A stretch of 64,000 nt of DNA from Terrimonas sp. Lineage in GTDB: Bacteria > Bacteroidota > Bacteroidia > Chitinophagales > Chitinophagaceae. Shown one piece after another: positions 51,160 to 60,709 of this stretch. The translations under genes were made by a program, and so were the position numbers. The stretch is from NCBI RefSeq assembly GCF_003075435.1, contig NZ_QCZJ01000007.1:1-64000 (forward strand), in the 5' to 3' direction. The notes beneath the pieces were generated by a model, which saw only the letters and a list, made by a program, of their open reading frames with translations, was not told the DNA's origin and ran no database searches. Every line of letters begins with the position of its first letter. The first letter of the stretch is position 1.

Positions 51160-51756
51160 ATGAAAAAGATATTTCTTTTAGCCCTGTTTTCTATTTCATT
51201 TACGTTTGGCTTTTCACAAAGTTTTATGCATGGCGCAGGTGCGGGTGTATTTGTTGCAAAAGCTTCAAATGCCGATGCAAACGCTGCCTTTGTACTTACG
51301 TATTCTCCAAGGGTAAATTTTGTGGAAACAGAAGCGCTTTCTGTTTCTATAGGCATTCCTTTTAGTATCGGTTTTGCAGGCAGCTATAATTATGATTACA
51401 ATAGTTATTACGGGGGCTCTGAAACCAATACACTAAATTTTATGCTCAACGCGCCGGCTATTATTAATTTAAATGTTGGTGCAGGCTCAACAAAAGAAAA
51501 TGAAAAGCGATTTGGTTTTTTTGTGGGTGGCGGATTTGGTTATCATTATGGTACTTATGCGCAAAAATATATTGACGGGGATTATATCAGCTATGAAGAG
51601 AAATACGGCGGTTCTTACGGCCCCGCAGCTAATATAGGGCTGCGTTTTGCGGTAGGCAGTCATCAAAAAAATATTGAAGCGAGGCTATCCTATATGAAAG
51701 CGATCAGTGAAAGTAAAACCTCGGTATATGGTATTGCTGCACTGTTTAACTTCTAG
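51160..51756 (+). CDS. Outer-membrane beta-barrel-like protein of unknown function
   Basis: 198 residues with signal peptide (KKIFLLALFSISFTFGFSQ), then alternating aromatic/hydrophobic strands with many Gly and Tyr (FFVGGGFGYHYGTYAQKY, IGLRFAVGSHQKNIEARLSYMKA). It ends in FNF, a common outer membrane strand ending. Not further identified. ATG 51160 chosen over the longer frame, which lacks a leader. Confidence 0.8.
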   Translation: MKKIFLLALFSISFTFGFSQSFMHGAGAGVFVAKASNADANAAFVLTYSPRVNFVETEALSVSIGIPFSIGFAGSYNYDYNSYYGGSETNTLNFMLNAPAIINLNVGAGSTKENEKRFGFFVGGGFGYHYGTYAQKYIDGDYISYEEKYGGSYGPAANIGLRFAVGSHQKNIEARLSYMKAISESKTSVYGIAALFNF

Positions 51757-51767
51757 TTCTTATAAAT

Positions 51768-51836
51768 TAAACCATTAAGGAATTAAGAAAATTAAGTAAA
51801 AGCCTTAATGTACCTAGACTTCTTAATGGTTTTTAC
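51768..51836 (+). terminator. Long inverted repeat between convergent genes, possible bidirectional terminator
   Basis: AAACCATTAAG (51769-51779) pairs with CTTAATGGTTT (51822-51832), followed by TT. In between CCTTAATG could compete for the left arm, so two exclusive hairpins are possible. It lies between the OMP gene and CtlX. Confidence 0.45.
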
Positions 51837-51860
51837 AAAACGGATATTATTTTTTACGAA

Positions 51861-52775
51861 CTAAACGTGGTTCCTGTCAGTAAATATCTCTGCCATCATA
51901 CACCTTGCGCTGCCACCGCCATTGGTTTCGATGGTGGTTAGCGGCACATGAATTACCGGGTTGAACTTTTCTATTTTTTTTATCTGTGCTTTTGTTAATG
52001 AATGATAGGCCTGCGATGACATCACCAGTAATTGCTCTCCTTTGGTATTCTGCACCTGCAGCATATTACCAGCAAAATGTTTCACCTGGCTGAATTTAAT
52101 AGCAATGATTTCTTTTCCTGTCATACTGATGGTGCTTTTAAGGTCATCCGCCTGCTTTTTGTTTCTTATACTTTCCAAACAAACCACCACATACCTGTCT
52201 GCCACACACATCATTACGTTGGTGTGGTAAATTGGGGTATTATTTTTGTCGGTTGCAGTAAATACAACCGGTAAATAGCTCATTTGCCTGCAAAAATCAT
52301 CCAGCACAGCAATATCGGTTCTTGGTGATAAGCAGGCGTAGGCTATCCTGTTATCACGGTCGAGCACCATGCTTCCCGTTCCCTCAAGAAACTTATTTTT
52401 TTCTTCATAATGCGTGAGATCGATTATCCTTTCAATGTTGTATTTATGCTTCAGCATTTCTATCAATTCGGGCTTACGCTCAAGCCTCCTGTTATGGGCA
52501 TACATAGGATAAAGACAAATGGTATGCCCGTGAAAAGATATCCAGTTGTTAGGAAAAATTGAATCAGGTGTATCAGGGAAAGGCGCATCCCTCACAACTG
52601 TTACATTAATATTATGAAGACGCAGTGTACATACAAAATTTTCAAATTCTTCCAATGCTTTTTGCTGAGCATTATCAGCATTACCTTCAACCTGGAAAGC
52701 ATTGTTCACCGCAGTTTCCGCATTAAAACTGAAGTTAGCCGGTTGAATCATTAGTATATGAGCCGTTGATTGCAT
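51861..52775 (-). CDS. ctlX: Citrulline-utilisation hydrolase CtlX-like (guanidino-modifying enzyme family)
   Basis: 304 residues of the amidinotransferase/deiminase fold. PDSIFPNNWISFH and LEGTGSMVLDR near the N terminus are the fold's typical acidic sites. His in IYHTNVMMCV and Cys292 in GGGSARCMMAE are catalytic. ATG 52775 is chosen. The downstream ADI partner lies 46 bp upstream in the same direction; together they suit arginine/citrulline turnover. Confidence 0.85.
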   Translation of the reverse strand: MQSTAHILMIQPANFSFNAETAVNNAFQVEGNADNAQQKALEEFENFVCTLRLHNINVTVVRDAPFPDTPDSIFPNNWISFHGHTICLYPMYAHNRRLERKPELIEMLKHKYNIERIIDLTHYEEKNKFLEGTGSMVLDRDNRIAYACLSPRTDIAVLDDFCRQMSYLPVVFTATDKNNTPIYHTNVMMCVADRYVVVCLESIRNKKQADDLKSTISMTGKEIIAIKFSQVKHFAGNMLQVQNTKGEQLLVMSSQAYHSLTKAQIKKIEKFNPVIHVPLTTIETNGGGSARCMMAEIFTDRNHV

Positions 52776-52821
52776 CAGCAATTGTGTTGTTTATAAAAAT
52801 TAGCGTATCCGGGCATACTCA

Positions 52822-54270
52822 TTACAATTCATCACGCAGCAAAGGCATGCTCATGCAATGAAACCCGCCACGGGCACGCGACAATTCAGCAGACGGAAAT
52901 AAAATCAGGGTATCTTTTATGTCATCAACAATCACATCTCCCCTTTCTATACTATTGATTATTTCTTTAACCCCGGTTACTGTAAATCCGTGTTCTTTAA
53001 AGGCCTCTGCCGTTTTATTGTTGCGGTCATATCCCAATACCACGCCTTCTTTTAAAGCAAGCAGGTTGCAGGAATCTGTCCATTGCTCCCTCACATCAAA
53101 TGGAAACTGGTTATTACCGGAGTAGATGAATGATACCCTGCCTTTGCAGCCCAAATCATTTTTGCTTACATCAATAAGCAGGTCTTCCAGGTTGTCAAAA
53201 TATACGGGTTCTGATATTTTATCCTTATGAAACTGGGTAATTGCCAGGCCATCTTCCTTACCGTTTAATTCAAGTATACGCTGTACCGGGTCTGAGCTTT
53301 CATGCCGTATGGTTTTGCGGGAAAAGTTTCCAAGCATCACCCACATATCTTTTTTTACCTGTGTAAATATGGTATCAATGTGCATGTAATCTCTCTTACG
53401 TGGAATTTTAACCACGCTTACTTTTTCCATAAGATTTTTTTCAAAAACAATTTTTATCACCTGCTGGGCGGCTTCCATACTGGTTCTTTCACTCACGCCA
53501 ACCAGTAAATGATTTTTACTTACTACCATCACGTCACCACCTTCGAGCGTTACACGTCTTTCGTCGGAATCGGGCATAAGAAAATGACGGTGAATACCAG
53601 CCAGCTCAATTACTTTATGCTGGTAGCTGGCAAAAAGCGGGTGATTGAAAAAAATATATTTGGTTAACAGCGCTTCCCTTATCCGCGCAGCCCTCGCTGG
53701 CTTGTTTAGAATAATATGATCTTTAACAACAATGCCGATATCTCTGGTAAAAATAAGATTGGGCACAGGTGGAAAGATCATTGTTTTATCAGGCAGGCTG
53801 CCTGTAATAAAAACCTTTGCCAGTTGCAGCGGTTGCAAATTCAAAAGATCTTTTTGAATGAGGTAGGAGCAATTTTCCACAGCGCACACACTTGCTACAA
53901 GCTTAGCTTTAATGGTATCATCATTTAAAATATCAGAAAGTAAACTTTGCCACTCCACTACTTTGTCCGATTTAAAAAAATCAGCATGCTCAGGCTTATA
54001 AAAGTTCCTGCTGTTTTTCACATCATCAATATTGCTGAGCCGGCCTTTTATCTTTTTTTCATCAAGAAAGTATAAGAGCAATTTGGTATAATGATCATAT
54101 TCATCCCTGCGTATGGTTTCAAGATGAACAATATCTTCAAAAAGCCAGTCCTGTGCCTTTGAAGGAACAACTTTTCCGAGCCCGCCATCTGGTGTATGTA
54201 CTAAAACTCTTCTCAACGTTCCTATTTCAGAAGCAACATTGACATCTGCTGTATTTTTACTATTAGCCAT
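52822..54270 (-). CDS. Arginine deiminase family protein
   Basis: 482 residues. ADI-type motifs: LRRVLVHTPDG, NLIFTRDIGI, LEGGDVMVVS, YMHIDTIFTQV with the catalytic His, and Cys472 in GGFHCMSMPL near the C terminus. It converts arginine to citrulline and ammonia. It is not fully canonical: the length and inserts differ from classical ArcA, but the full catalytic set is in place. First gene of the ADI-CtlX unit. Confidence 0.87.
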   Translation of the reverse strand: MANSKNTADVNVASEIGTLRRVLVHTPDGGLGKVVPSKAQDWLFEDIVHLETIRRDEYDHYTKLLLYFLDEKKIKGRLSNIDDVKNSRNFYKPEHADFFKSDKVVEWQSLLSDILNDDTIKAKLVASVCAVENCSYLIQKDLLNLQPLQLAKVFITGSLPDKTMIFPPVPNLIFTRDIGIVVKDHIILNKPARAARIREALLTKYIFFNHPLFASYQHKVIELAGIHRHFLMPDSDERRVTLEGGDVMVVSKNHLLVGVSERTSMEAAQQVIKIVFEKNLMEKVSVVKIPRKRDYMHIDTIFTQVKKDMWVMLGNFSRKTIRHESSDPVQRILELNGKEDGLAITQFHKDKISEPVYFDNLEDLLIDVSKNDLGCKGRVSFIYSGNNQFPFDVREQWTDSCNLLALKEGVVLGYDRNNKTAEAFKEHGFTVTGVKEIINSIERGDVIVDDIKDTLILFPSAELSRARGGFHCMSMPLLRDEL

Positions 54271-54534
54271 ATACTGTAAAAGTAGATATTTAAAAATGCA
54301 GAAAAAATATTATCAGCAAATGAGACCTTTGGCAAGATTGCCGGCATTTAAGAAGGATTTTTTACCACAAAGCTGCACAAAGATTTATACAAAGAATCAC
54401 AAAGACAGTGATTCTGCCAGCAGCTTTCAATATATCTTAACATTTTATTTTAAACATTCAGGAATAATATTTGTCTGAAATTAATGTGTAACAAAATGCT
54501 GCACATTTACGTTAAAACCAAAAATGTATTATTT

Positions 54535-55008
54535 ATGAAAAGGCTATTTTTACTCCTTTCACTCCCGGTGTTTATATTTTCGTCCTGCAAAAAAGAAGTC
54601 ACAGAAGTTCAACAGGTAGACCAGGCATTTTCCGCAGTATATACCATTAATGCTTCAGACTGGAAAACAACCAATAATGGTAAGTCATATTCTGCAGAGC
54701 TGGATGTGCCTGAATTAGATAATATAATTTACCAGGATGGCGCGGTGCTTGTATATCTTTCATTCAGTGGAACCTCATATTATGAAGCGCTTCCCCAGGT
54801 GTTTGATGGCATTACTTATGGTGCTGTTCATGGTAGTGGTTATGTAAGTATAGATATGAGCGCAATAGATGGCGCTAATATTAACCCTCCGGGTCAGCCC
54901 GTTTCTGCAAAAATTATTTTAATTGATGCTACCAGGTTAGCCTTGAAAAAAGATATAAACCTGAAAGATATGCAGGCTGTTGAAAAAGCATTTAATATTA
55001 AGAACTGA
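54535..55008 (+). CDS. Lipoprotein of unknown function
   Basis: 157 residues. Signal peptide with lipobox (LSLPVFIFSSCKKEV), then a short beta-rich domain (WKTTNNGKSYSAELDVPEL ... ALPQVFDGITYGAVHGSG). No family recognised. ATG 54535 is chosen. A terminator follows. Confidence 0.75.
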   Translation: MKRLFLLLSLPVFIFSSCKKEVTEVQQVDQAFSAVYTINASDWKTTNNGKSYSAELDVPELDNIIYQDGAVLVYLSFSGTSYYEALPQVFDGITYGAVHGSGYVSIDMSAIDGANINPPGQPVSAKIILIDATRLALKKDINLKDMQAVEKAFNIKN

Positions 55009-55032
55009 TATTTTTTGTGAACGAAAACATAA

Positions 55033-55060
55033 AAGCCGCCTCAATGGGCGGCTTATTTTT
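55033..55060 (+). terminator. Intrinsic terminator, bidirectional
   Basis: AAGCCGCC-TCAATG-GGCGGCTT followed by ATTTTTTG; an 8-bp GC-rich stem between the convergent lipoprotein and methyltransferase genes. Confidence 0.85.
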
Positions 55061-55079
55061 TGAACTTATGTTATTCTTA

Positions 55080-55745
55080 TCAATTCACAATTACCAATGC
55101 AATACCATCATGGTATTTACTACCCACTGTTTGAATAATGGTTGCGGTTACACTGGTTGTTTCGGATAACAGCTTTATAAATTTTTGAACTCCTTTTACG
55201 TCTTTGTCATCTGTATGCTCATCAAGAATCTTCGCTTCGCGCACCACATTATCAACAATAATTAATGTGCCTGGCTTCGATAATTGCAAAGCCCATTTAA
55301 AATATTCAGCATAAGGCTCTTTATCCGCATCAATAAAAATTACATCAAACGGGCCGGCGTTTTCTGATTTTATTTTGGGCAGTTCTTCCAGTGCATTACC
55401 TATGCGAACAGCAACGCTCTCAGCTAAACCGGCTTTTGCAATATTTTCTTTTGCTACATCAGCATGATGCTGATCAATTTCAAGAGAGATCAACTTTCCT
55501 CCTGCGTTAAGCGCCCTGCCAAGCCAGATAGTGCTATAACCACCTAATGTACCGATCTCTAAAATTTTTGAAGGATTACGCAATCTGGCCAGTATATGTA
55601 AAAATTTTCCCTGGTTTTGCGAAATGCTTATCTGCGGAAGTCCATTATCAATGATCGCTTTTTTAGCAGATACAAGTGCATCGTCTTCCTGTGCAAAAAG
55701 CCTGTCAATAAAATTGTCAACCGAACCAAAAATATCATTGCTCAT
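55080..55745 (-). CDS. O-methyltransferase (class I SAM, COMT-like)
   Basis: 221 residues. SAM motif ILEIGTLGGYSTIWLGRAL, ISLEIDQHHADVAKENIAKAG, and PFDVIFIDADKEPYAEYFKWAL with metal ligands, followed by GTLIIVDNVVR. Matches the O-methyltransferase family 3 (catechol-like). Small-molecule substrate. ATG 55745 chosen. Confidence 0.92.
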   Translation of the reverse strand: MSNDIFGSVDNFIDRLFAQEDDALVSAKKAIIDNGLPQISISQNQGKFLHILARLRNPSKILEIGTLGGYSTIWLGRALNAGGKLISLEIDQHHADVAKENIAKAGLAESVAVRIGNALEELPKIKSENAGPFDVIFIDADKEPYAEYFKWALQLSKPGTLIIVDNVVREAKILDEHTDDKDVKGVQKFIKLLSETTSVTATIIQTVGSKYHDGIALVIVN

Positions 55746-55809
55746 AATCAAAAATATTACGCCGAAGATAAGTACTTTTTGAAAAGTGGATTAAGCCCGT
55801 TCTTCAACG

Positions 55810-56000
55810 TTGCATTCCAAATGTTCGCGTGTATGGTAATCATGTGCAGATGCCTCGTGCCTCGGCATGACAAACGGCAGTGCAGCGTTCGGCGTTAGTG
55901 CTATTGCTGAATATTTGTACTACTGTTCAACACACATTCTCCTGCTTGTCATGCCGAGGCACGAGGCATCTGCCGTAGCAGGAGTACCTCTGTGCGAAAA
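55810..56000. repeat. Palindromic element family, copy C
   Basis: A perfect 28-bp inverted repeat: GCAGATGCCTCGTGCCTCGG... at 55846-55873 and its complement at 55946-55973. Outer left end TGCATTCCAAATGTTCGCGTG. The right end may be TGTGCGAAAATT near 55992 or may extend to ATTTGGAATGCAC near 56108-56120. The bases in between would then be an insertion. Confidence 0.85.
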
Positions 56001-56126
56001 TTATATATACCCCAATATGGAAAATTGCCGCAGATGTGCAAATAAAATCTGTGCATCTGCACTAAAAAATGTATATGCCAAGTTTTGCGGACGCGCCTGC
56101 AGGGTTAATTTGGAATGCACACTTCT

Positions 56127-57794
56127 TCAACGGGTCAGGAACAACTTATCCGCAGGTATAAGCTGTTTTGATATTCCGGGGCCTTTGTAAAATGCATCCA
56201 GCCAGTAACCGCCGTCTGCATTAAAAAAATCTATACGTATAGGGTGTTTACCTGCTTCAAGTGTAATTTCACCGGAGGCTTCTTTCACACCATGATCGCC
56301 ATCATTGTTCACCACTTTCTTATCATTAATGTATAATGCACTACCGTCGTCTGACTGTGTGTAAAATTTATATTCACCAGCCACATCTATTTGTATATAA
56401 CCGGTAAATACAAGCCCGAAGCAGCTATTGTCTTTGCTTAATAAGCTATCGGTGCGTTTGGTATCAATAAAAAATTCATTGCTATTCCATCGCGTTGCAG
56501 GAGACAGCTTGCTGAACAAAGGCAATTGCTTCCAGCCGGCGCCTTTGTAAAAAGCAACCGACAACCCGGAATTCGCCTGTGGTTTCAAAACCCTGAAATA
56601 CGCTGTGCTTACTGCACTTTCATTGCCATTATTATCAAATGCCTTTGCCTGCACAACGGTTGTACTGTCAATGGTAAATGGTGCTTTGTATACCGGGGAG
56701 CTGCTATCAGGCACACCGCCGTTCAGCGTATAATGTATAGCACTGTTTTCCACCCAGGTTTTCATGCTCACTTTCGCGGACTCATTAATATATAAGCCAC
56801 CGGCCTGCTGGTATAAATTTCGTTTAGGATATATTGTTGGTGTTGCAATTACTTCTTTTCCTTTCCACAGATTGGCAGGTTCATCAAAACCTTCAAATGC
56901 GGGTTTAATTGGCCTGCCTATCCAGGCATAGGGAGGTGTAAGATGAAAAGCAAAGGCAATGGTAGCTGCAAGATCATATGTGTATACCTGCTGCTGAATT
57001 TTATACCCGTGCTTAATATCTTTCCCAAACAATATCATGGCAATTTCACCTTCTTCGGGGGTTGGACCTCCATGTCCTTTTCCAATACCGCCATGATCGG
57101 CAGTTATTATCACCAGTGTATTTTGGTCAATGCCTGCATCTTTGATACTTTTCAAAATTTCTTTCACCAATGAATCCGTTTTGCTCACCGCAGCATAATA
57201 TGCAGGTGTGCCATGCCCATCGTGGTGACCTGCGTGATCCACGTGATCAAAATGTACAAAGCCGAATGTTGGTTTCTTTTCTTTGATATATGTTGTAAAG
57301 TCGGCAGCGGTAGAATCTTCTGTAGAAAAATGCTTATCATAATTTACCGCTTTCTTTTCAAACAATCTTCCAAAGCCTCCCCAGTGATACACCGTGCCAA
57401 TTTCAGCATCAGGTTTCTGACTGCGTATCAAACCAAATATTGTAGGAAAAATGCCTTCTTCACCTGCAACAACCGGCGGCAGCGAATGTTCCTCTCTTTC
57501 CCAATCATTATCTATAACACCATGCTGTTCCGGCCCCGCACCCATGATCATGGATGCCCAGTTCTGGCTGCTCGCAGTGGTCAGCACAGTTCTCACATTC
57601 CATTTTACAGCGCCGTTCTTAATCATGCTGTCAATAACAGGTGTTTCAGCATTTCTTATTCCATCAGGACTTAATCCATCCACGCCAATTACAATTACAT
57701 GCTCAATGCCCTGCGGAAATTTTTGGGTTGAATTGTTTTGACACCCCCAGATTAAGATTGAAACTAATAACAGCGGTAAAATAATTCTTTTCAT
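56127..57794 (-). CDS. Exported phosphodiesterase-like enzyme with Chb-Hex C-terminal and PA14 domains
   Basis: 555 residues, lipobox SILIWGCQNN. Residues about 30-330 are an alkaline phosphatase superfamily (ENPP/PglZ-like) core: VIVIGVDGLSPDG, VLTTASSQNWASMIMG, FVHFDHVDHAGHHDGHG and ITADHGGIGKGHGG with metal sites. About 340-400 is a chitobiase C-terminal (Fn3-like) domain. About 405-555 is a PA14 domain (FTGYIQIDVAGEYKFYTQSDDG), likely binding glycan. A glycan- or surface-targeted phosphodiesterase is likely. Confidence 0.88.
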   Translation of the reverse strand: MKRIILPLLLVSILIWGCQNNSTQKFPQGIEHVIVIGVDGLSPDGIRNAETPVIDSMIKNGAVKWNVRTVLTTASSQNWASMIMGAGPEQHGVIDNDWEREEHSLPPVVAGEEGIFPTIFGLIRSQKPDAEIGTVYHWGGFGRLFEKKAVNYDKHFSTEDSTAADFTTYIKEKKPTFGFVHFDHVDHAGHHDGHGTPAYYAAVSKTDSLVKEILKSIKDAGIDQNTLVIITADHGGIGKGHGGPTPEEGEIAMILFGKDIKHGYKIQQQVYTYDLAATIAFAFHLTPPYAWIGRPIKPAFEGFDEPANLWKGKEVIATPTIYPKRNLYQQAGGLYINESAKVSMKTWVENSAIHYTLNGGVPDSSSPVYKAPFTIDSTTVVQAKAFDNNGNESAVSTAYFRVLKPQANSGLSVAFYKGAGWKQLPLFSKLSPATRWNSNEFFIDTKRTDSLLSKDNSCFGLVFTGYIQIDVAGEYKFYTQSDDGSALYINDKKVVNNDGDHGVKEASGEITLEAGKHPIRIDFFNADGGYWLDAFYKGPGISKQLIPADKLFLTR

Positions 57795-57957
57795 GCTAAT
57801 GATTTTAAATAATGGAAACGCTTTGCACAGGAAGCAAACTAAACTTTTCGTATGAAGGAAAGGTTAATAAATACTAATCAAAAAGTTAAGTAATATTAAA
57901 GATAGGAAAGAGCGGTGAGATTTTGAATTTTTAATTTTCCATGAAAAAATGAATATA

Positions 57958-58605
57958 TTATTGAGGCGCCTTACTGCTATACCGCACAATATTAAGTATA
58001 GCCACCGGCGGTATAAAACGCTGTTCATTTTCGGGCTGCCTGTGAATCCTGTCTACAACATTCATTCCTTCCACTACTTTGCCAAATGCCGCGTACCCCT
58101 GCCCGTCGTGGTTATTTACACCCCCATAATCGAAGCCCGGTTCATCTTCCACGCAGATAAAAAATTCTGAGGTAGCTGTTCCCGGTTCATTTCTTGCCAT
58201 TGAAATAATACCCCGTGTATGCAGTATACCTGTTTTGCTGGTAGGCTCATGTGGAATCAGCCTGAATTTCTCTTTCGAGCCTGGATTTGCCTGCCATACG
58301 CCTCCCTGTATTAAATAAGAATGTGGTGCTCCGGTAACCTGGTTATCATCACGCAACACGCGGTAAAAAGAAGTGTTTTTAAAATATCCCGAATCAATAT
58401 GCTGAAGAAAAGCAGCAACCGTAAGCGGCGCTTTTTCCGGGTATAGCTCCACTTTAATGTCACCGAATTTGGTTTGAATGATCACTACCGGGTTATCGTA
58501 TTTTTTTTCAGATGGGCATCCCAAAATTCCTCCGCCAATAATAACGGTAAGCGAAAAGCAAACAACAAACAATAATTTCCCAAAACAGGAATGACAGTTC
58601 TTCAT
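57958..58605 (-). CDS. Peptidylprolyl isomerase, cyclophilin type, lipoprotein
   Basis: 215 residues with lipobox (IIGGGILGCPSEKK), then a cyclophilin domain: VIIQTKFGDIKVELYPEKAP, RGIISMARNEPGTATSEFFI, and GYAAFGKVVEGMNVVDRIH. Periplasmic or outer-membrane-facing protein folding. ATG 58605 chosen; the longer frame runs into the next gene's region. Confidence 0.92.
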   Translation of the reverse strand: MKNCHSCFGKLLFVVCFSLTVIIGGGILGCPSEKKYDNPVVIIQTKFGDIKVELYPEKAPLTVAAFLQHIDSGYFKNTSFYRVLRDDNQVTGAPHSYLIQGGVWQANPGSKEKFRLIPHEPTSKTGILHTRGIISMARNEPGTATSEFFICVEDEPGFDYGGVNNHDGQGYAAFGKVVEGMNVVDRIHRQPENEQRFIPPVAILNIVRYSSKAPQ

Positions 58606-58633
58606 GAAATAATTTTTTCTGAAACAGCATAAC

Positions 58634-59059
58634 TTATTCTGTTTCCTGCTGTATAATTTCCTCTGTTCTCTCCCGCATTTTGTCCCTGAATCTTTTACTT
58701 GGCGCAAGTACAAAGTAAAAATAGAAGAGAATAATAAGCCCGGCGCTGAAAGGAAACAGCGCAAGGTGCCTGGCACCCCAGGTGCCTTCGTCCCATCCGA
58801 AAAACTCTCCTGTCATCCAAAGGCAATTGGCAATGATCCAGCATACTACCGCAAGGTTATGTAAAAGCTCCGACTGTATTTTTCTTGTTTGCCAGCTTAT
58901 CATTACTGCCACAGTTATTGTAGGTATGATCATTATCATTCCCAAAACCCTTAAGTTTAATGCCCAGCATACATCTTTAAGCAACCATAAAAGTATGTGC
59001 AGGTTTTCAATACGTCTGAATTTGGCAGGAATGCTGTAAACATTTTCATTATGTATCAT
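58634..59059 (-). CDS. Hypothetical membrane protein (141 aa)
   Basis: Four hydrophobic stretches (LLWLLKDVCWALNLRVLG, IMIIPTITVAVMISW, VVCWIIANCLWMTGEFFGW, LFPFSAGLIILFYFYFVLA) suggest a four-helix inner membrane protein. ATG 59059 chosen over GTG 59062. No family named. 28 bp before the cyclophilin gene. Confidence 0.7.
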   Translation of the reverse strand: MIHNENVYSIPAKFRRIENLHILLWLLKDVCWALNLRVLGMIMIIPTITVAVMISWQTRKIQSELLHNLAVVCWIIANCLWMTGEFFGWDEGTWGARHLALFPFSAGLIILFYFYFVLAPSKRFRDKMRERTEEIIQQETE

Positions 59060-59168
59060 CACAGAAAATTTTGAATGGTATCTTTCACCCGAAAATAATT
59101 GTTTATTTTACATTTTTAACAGATTCCCTTGCAATAAGTATTATGTAAGATTCAATTCAACAATTTTT

Positions 59169-60707
59169 ATGAAGCAGATTTTTCTTGCAGGTTATTTTTT
59201 CATTTCCTTATGCGTACCTGTTTTTGCACAGAAAAAAGAAACAAAAATACCGGATACCCCTGCACCGCAGGCTAAAGAATCACGAGAGGCAAATCGTGTA
59301 CTCAATATTGATTACAGCATTACGGTTTCAAATGAAGTTACCATCCGCGGGCAAAAAGTTCCTTACAAAGTAACTACCGGCAGCATCCCGGTATGGGATG
59401 AGGAAGGAAAAGCCATTGCCGGCGTTTGTTACAATTACTATGAACGTTCAGATATCAGCGACAGATCTTCCCGTCCGCTGGTGATCTCTTTTAACGGCGG
59501 ACCAGGCACTCCTTCGGTTTGGATGCAGATTGGATATACCGGACCACGTGTATTAAAAATTGATGATGAAGGTTACCCGGTTCAGCCCTATGGCATGAAG
59601 GATAATCCTCATTCCATACTTGATGTGGCTGATATTGTATATGTTGACCCGGTAAATACAGGTTTCTCAAGAAAGGTGAGTAAAGATATTGCCGGTGATA
59701 AGTTTTTTGGCGTAAACGCTGATATAAAATATCTCGCTGAATGGATCGCCACTTTTGTAAGCCGTAACAAACGATGGGCTTCACCTAAATATTTAATTGG
59801 AGAAAGCTATGGCACTACCCGTGTTTCAGGGCTTGCACTGGAGCTCCAGAACAGCCAGTGGATGTACCTGAACGGCGTAATACTGGTTTCACCAACCGAT
59901 CTTGGTATTCAAAGAGGAGAAGTATTGGATGCAGTATTGGCATTACCTTATTTTGCAGCAACAGCATGGTATCATAAAAAATTACCTGCAGATCTGCAGC
60001 AAAAAGATTTAACCGATATGCTGCCAGAAGTAGAAGCCTATACCGTGAATGAATACCTGCCGGCTGTTGCAAAAGGCAGCTCTCTTGATGAGAACAAACG
60101 AAAAGAAGTTGCGGCTAAGCTTGCCCGTTATTCCGGGCTTCCTGAAAAAACAATCCTTGATAATAACCTGCAGGTATCAGTAAATCTTTTCTGGAAAGAA
60201 TTGCTTAGAGATAAAGGATATACTGTTGGTCGTCTCGATTCAAGATATCTCGGTATTGATAAAAAAAATGCAGGAGAAAGCCCGGATTATAATGCGGAAT
60301 TAACTTCATGGCTGCATTCTTTTACGCCTGCTATTAATATGTATATACGCGATGAGCTCGGTTACAAAACGGATCTGAAATATAACATGTTCGGTAATGT
60401 TTATCCCTGGGATAATAAAAACAATCATACGGCAGAAAATCTTCGCCAGGCAATGGCGCAAAATCCCAACCTGCATCTGCTTGTACAAAGCGGTTATTTT
60501 GATGGCGCATGCGATTATTTCAATGCCAAATATAACATGTGGCAAATGGATCCTGCCGGTAAATTAAAAGACCGTATGAGTTGGGAAGGTTATCGCAGCG
60601 GGCATATGATGTACCTGCGCAAAGAAGACCTTGCTACCAGCAATCAGCATCTCCGTGATTTTATCCTGAGAACAATACCTAAGGCAGGTCAGGGTGCAAA
60701 GTATTAA
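59169..60707 (+). CDS. S10 family serine carboxypeptidase-like protein
   Basis: 512 residues with signal peptide (YFFISLCVPVFAQKK). S10 layout: SFNGGPGTPSVWMQIG, ADIVYVDPVNTGFS, Ser213 in LIGESYGTTRVSG, Asp in LVQSGYFDGACDYF and His in GYRSGHMMYLRKEDL. It removes C-terminal residues from peptides in the periplasm. Divergent from the membrane protein. Confidence 0.92.
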   Translation: MKQIFLAGYFFISLCVPVFAQKKETKIPDTPAPQAKESREANRVLNIDYSITVSNEVTIRGQKVPYKVTTGSIPVWDEEGKAIAGVCYNYYERSDISDRSSRPLVISFNGGPGTPSVWMQIGYTGPRVLKIDDEGYPVQPYGMKDNPHSILDVADIVYVDPVNTGFSRKVSKDIAGDKFFGVNADIKYLAEWIATFVSRNKRWASPKYLIGESYGTTRVSGLALELQNSQWMYLNGVILVSPTDLGIQRGEVLDAVLALPYFAATAWYHKKLPADLQQKDLTDMLPEVEAYTVNEYLPAVAKGSSLDENKRKEVAAKLARYSGLPEKTILDNNLQVSVNLFWKELLRDKGYTVGRLDSRYLGIDKKNAGESPDYNAELTSWLHSFTPAINMYIRDELGYKTDLKYNMFGNVYPWDNKNNHTAENLRQAMAQNPNLHLLVQSGYFDGACDYFNAKYNMWQMDPAGKLKDRMSWEGYRSGHMMYLRKEDLATSNQHLRDFILRTIPKAGQGAKY

Positions 60708-60709
60708 GT

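Noticed and set aside
54239-54478. 79-codon ORF near the arginine deiminase 5' end
   Set aside because: It overlaps the start of the deiminase gene and consists of AT-rich repeat-like sequence.
55867-56190. 107-codon ORF across copy C
   Set aside because: It is translated from the palindromic repeat and overlaps the end of the phosphodiesterase gene; not protein-like.
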